NCBI RefSeq assembly: GCF_001687665.2
Contig: NZ_CP016543.2
Coordinates: 1,240,001 to 1,304,000 of the forward strand
DNA length: 64,000 nucleotides
DNA from: Planococcus donghaensis
GTDB lineage: Bacteria; Bacillota; Bacilli; Bacillales_A; Planococcaceae
Reading direction: 5' to 3'
The number at the start of each line of letters is the position of its first letter. Position 1 is the first letter of the stretch. The position numbers and the translations under genes are program-made. Positions 63,018 through 64,000 of the stretch are shown here, piece by piece. The notes beneath the pieces were generated by a model that was given only the letters and a program-made list of their open reading frames with translations, was not told the DNA's origin and did not search any database.

Positions 63018-64000
63018 ATGGCAAACGAATTGATTCGACATAAATTGGCAATATTGCCTGACCAGCCCGGCTGTTACTTGATGAAAGATCGACAAGATAC
63101 AGTCATATACGTCGGGAAAGCTAAGGTTTTGAAAAATCGTGTTCGCTCATATTTTACGGGCAGTCACGATACGAAAACGCAGCGCTTGGTTAACGAAATT
63201 GTAGATTTTGAATACATTATTACGTCTTCTGATAAAGAGGCGTTGATTCTAGAATTGAATTTGATCAAGAAATACGATCCGAAATACAATATTATGTTAA
63301 AAGATGATAAAAGCTATCCGTATTTAAAAATTACGGGAGAACGTCATCCAAAACTGATTACAACAAGACAAGTGAAAAAAGACAAAGGCAAATACTTTGG
63401 TCCTTACCCCAATGCTTATGCAGCGGCAGAAACTAAAAAGTTATTAGACCGTTTATATCCATTGCGCAAATGCCATACAATGCCAGACCGCGTATGCTTG
63501 TATTACCATTTGGGCCAGTGTTTAGCACCTTGTGTAAAACCGATTGAAAAAGAGACTTACCAAGAATTGATCGATGGAATTACAAAATTCTTGAATGGTG
63601 GATTCCGTGAAGTAAAAGAGCAATTGGTCGAAAAAATGTCTGAAGCAGCAGAAAACCTGGAATTTGAACGTGCGAAAGAATACCGTGATCAAATCAATAT
63701 GATTGAAACCGTTATGGAAAAGCAAAAAATGGCGATGAACGATTTTACCAATCGCGATGTATTTGCATATGCTGTTGATAAAGGCTGGATGTGTGTACAA
63801 GTCTTTTTTGTGCGGCAAGGGAAATTGATCGAACGAGATGTCTCACTATTTCCGCTTTATAGAGATCCCGAAGAAGAGTTTTTGACTTTTCTTGGTCAAT
63901 TTTACGAAAAAGCCAATCACGTAAAGCCAAGTGAAATCTTAATTCCAGAAGCGGATGATCCGGACATGTTGAAAGAATGGCTTGGTGTTCGCGTACTTGT
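63018..64000 (+). CDS. uvrC: Excinuclease ABC subunit C, 3' end outside window
   Basis: Makes the two incisions in nucleotide excision repair with UvrB. The frame is open from the ATG at 63018 to the right edge (327 full codons). It shows the N-terminal GIY-YIG nuclease domain ([34 protein letters not shown], then [28 protein letters not shown] and [26 protein letters not shown]). The UvrB-binding UVR motif follows ([21 protein letters not shown], about 205-225). AGGGTG precedes the ATG. The C-terminal RNase H-like nuclease and HhH domains lie beyond the window. Confidence 0.95.
   Translation, partial: MANELIRHKLAILPDQPGCYLMKDRQDTVIYVGKAKVLKNRVRSYFTGSHDTKTQRLVNEIVDFEYIITSSDKEALILELNLIKKYDPKYNIMLKDDKSYPYLKITGERHPKLITTRQVKKDKGKYFGPYPNAYAAAETKKLLDRLYPLRKCHTMPDRVCLYYHLGQCLAPCVKPIEKETYQELIDGITKFLNGGFREVKEQLVEKMSEAAENLEFERAKEYRDQINMIETVMEKQKMAMNDFTNRDVFAYAVDKGWMCVQVFFVRQGKLIERDVSLFPLYRDPEEEFLTFLGQFYEKANHVKPSEILIPEADDPDMLKEWLGVRVL

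Overview
The window is a stretch of conserved core chromosome from a low-to-moderate GC Gram-positive bacterium of the order Bacillales. It is most likely a Planococcus/Planomicrobium-type member of the Planococcaceae. The reasons are strong AGGAGG ribosome-binding sites, T-box leaders, and a gene order (dnaE, accDA, pfkA-pyk, citZ-icd-mdh, phoPR, polA-mutM-coaE, gapB-speD-nrdR-dnaBI, thrS, infC-rpmI-rplT, pheST, rnhC-zapA-cvpA-polX-mutS2, lcfA-fadR-fadB-etfBA, trxA, uvrC) that follows the Bacillus subtilis chromosome as I know it. The genus assignment is inference.

Layout. 1-5.4 kb: a quinone-reductase-type dehydrogenase cut by the left edge, a universal stress protein, an M24 peptidase, and YtkL/YtoI/YtpI homologues. 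5.5-12.1 kb: nrnA, dnaE, then a GntR/FadR-family regulator leading into accD-accA (malonyl-CoA supply). 12.3-19.3 kb: glycolysis and TCA genes pfkA-pyk-fxsA, citZ-icd, mdh. 19.5-25.5 kb: a MaoC-like protein, phoP-phoR, an ATP-grasp ligase resembling the cell-wall D-aspartate ligase, and hflK-hflC. 25.5-34.4 kb: DNA repair and replication (polA, mutM, coaE), gluconeogenic gapB, speD with a structured leader, nrdR-dnaB-dnaI. 34.4-38.7 kb: T-box-controlled thrS and the infC-rpmI-rplT operon under an L20-type leader, interspersed with copies of a palindromic repeat. 38.7-44.8 kb: YsdA, YsdB, a dimeric dUTPase, an M42 aminopeptidase, a NERD-domain protein flanked by 21-bp-periodic arrays, a small XRE regulator/membrane operon and an rRNA/tRNA methyltransferase. 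44.8-48.6 kb: T-box-controlled pheS-pheT. 48.7-50.5 kb: three prepilin-like genes forming an accessory insert. 50.7-57.2 kb: rnhC (reverse strand), zapA, cvpA, polX, mutS2, a DUF350 protein and a 26-residue membrane peptide. 57.4-62.4 kb: the fatty-acid beta-oxidation operon. 62.6 kb to the end: trxA and the start of uvrC.

Regulation visible in the sequence ties the metabolic genes together. A perfect cre (CcpA) consensus overlaps the -35 of lcfA, a weaker cre-like site adjoins the citZ promoter, a CcpN-consensus site overlaps the gapB -10, and a FadR-consensus palindrome precedes fadR. A TGGTCAGACCA operator precedes the accDA regulator. Two T-boxes and one L20 leader control the translation genes.

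The least explained parts are (i) three copies of a non-coding element, each made of six GCAAACAA motifs spaced exactly 21 bp, around the NERD gene; (ii) a speD leader with mutually exclusive stems that include a ribosome-binding-site sequestering helix; and (iii) a covarying palindromic repeat family inserted even between rpmI and rplT and between the thrS T-box and thrS. I found no insertion sequences, CRISPR arrays, rRNA or tRNA genes.
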